From: Dehalococcoidia bacterium
GTDB taxonomy: Bacteria; Chloroflexota; Dehalococcoidia; Lucifugimonadales; VXLM01
Length of the DNA stretch: 48,931 nt
NCBI GenBank assembly: GCA_009841605.1
Contig: VXLM01000107.1
Location: 1 to 48,931, forward strand
Reading direction: 5' to 3'
The position numbers and the translations under genes are program-made. Positions 48,837 to 48,931 of this stretch are shown piece by piece (within the stretch, counting starts at the first letter, position 1; the number at the start of each line of letters is the position of its first letter). The notes under the pieces are model-generated. The model ran no database searches. It was not told the origin of the DNA and worked only from the letters and a program-made list of their open reading frames with translations.

Positions 48837-48931
48837 GTGTCTTTTAAACATCTGACGCTGCCGACGATAATTAGCGTGTAGATCTAGGTGGTCGCCGTTT
48901 AATTAAAAAAAAAGGGGGGGGGGGGGGGGGG
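48837..48931 (+). other. Sequencing adapter and poly-G artefact
   Basis: From about 48837 the sequence is a damaged copy of the Nextera mosaic end (TGTCTTTTAAACATCT), then an exact GACGCTGCCGACGA (48854-48867), an 8-base index-like stretch, GTGTAGATCT and GGTGGTCGCCGT, nine A and eighteen G. The poly-G is a typical two-colour sequencing tail. It is not genomic. Confidence 0.95.

Overview
The window looks like the end of an assembled contig from a GC-rich bacterium. It is most likely a member of the Chloroflexota (Dehalococcoidia, SAR202-like), but this is an inference from gene content and style, not from a marker gene. The pointers are a Suf system with SufU and an Rrf2 regulator, an MEP isoprenoid pair joined to cysS, many standalone amidohydrolase, ThuA, NHL, DUF1501 and DUF1800 catabolic-type genes, a GPP34 protein, a lipoprotein solute-binding protein with a long Ala/Pro linker, and frequent intergenic palindromic repeats. 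No rRNA, tRNA, CRISPR array, insertion sequence or prophage was found.

Layout. Positions 160-6060 hold a glycerol-1-phosphate-dehydrogenase-like gene, an SMP-30 lactonase, small membrane genes, a YbjQ protein, a flippase-like membrane protein, TatD and YIP1. Positions 6480-8930 hold an O-methyltransferase joined to a DrrAB-type ABC exporter. Positions 9360-13500 hold a transaldolase-like protein, a DUF1801 protein, a membrane protein, a thiolase and a 3-hydroxyisobutyrate-dehydrogenase-like enzyme. Positions 13690-19730 hold a DUF1800-DUF1501-ThuA-NHL gene row, an aldo/keto reductase and an EVE protein. Positions 20086-22621 are ispD-ispF-cysS with 4-bp overlaps. Positions 22723-29876 are a nine-gene minus-strand suf operon (sufB, DUF1643, sufC, retropepsin-like, sufD, sufU, rrf2, sufS, sufU2) with a duplicated promoter and a palindrome at 29936-30020. 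Positions 30142-38218 hold an amidohydrolase, larB, a benzoylformate-decarboxylase-like ThDP enzyme, a GH43/32-like propeller joined to a lactonase, and an HTH gene joined to an alpha/beta hydrolase. Positions 38486-48361 hold GPP34, a methyltransferase, a peptide/nickel-type solute-binding lipoprotein, a class IV aminotransferase, both nitrile hydratase subunits, threonine synthase and a transglutaminase-like protein.

The suf genes form one unit: a cysteine desulfurase and two SufU sulfur acceptors feed the SufBCD scaffold, and the Rrf2 protein with three cysteines probably senses the cluster supply and controls its own operon. The genes from DUF1800 to NHL, and from the GH-like protein to the lactonase, look like short sugar-related catabolic operons, but their substrates cannot be read from the sequence.

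Points for a second look are: the last ~95 bases are Nextera adapter plus poly-G, so the final lipoprotein is cut; two enzymes have single-base changes at a catalytic residue (retropepsin Asp to Tyr, aldo/keto reductase Tyr to Asp); three loci carry three tandem decamers with locus-specific cores; about twenty intergenic repeats of four families all lie in the same orientation; and small hairpins are nested in the tips of larger ones.
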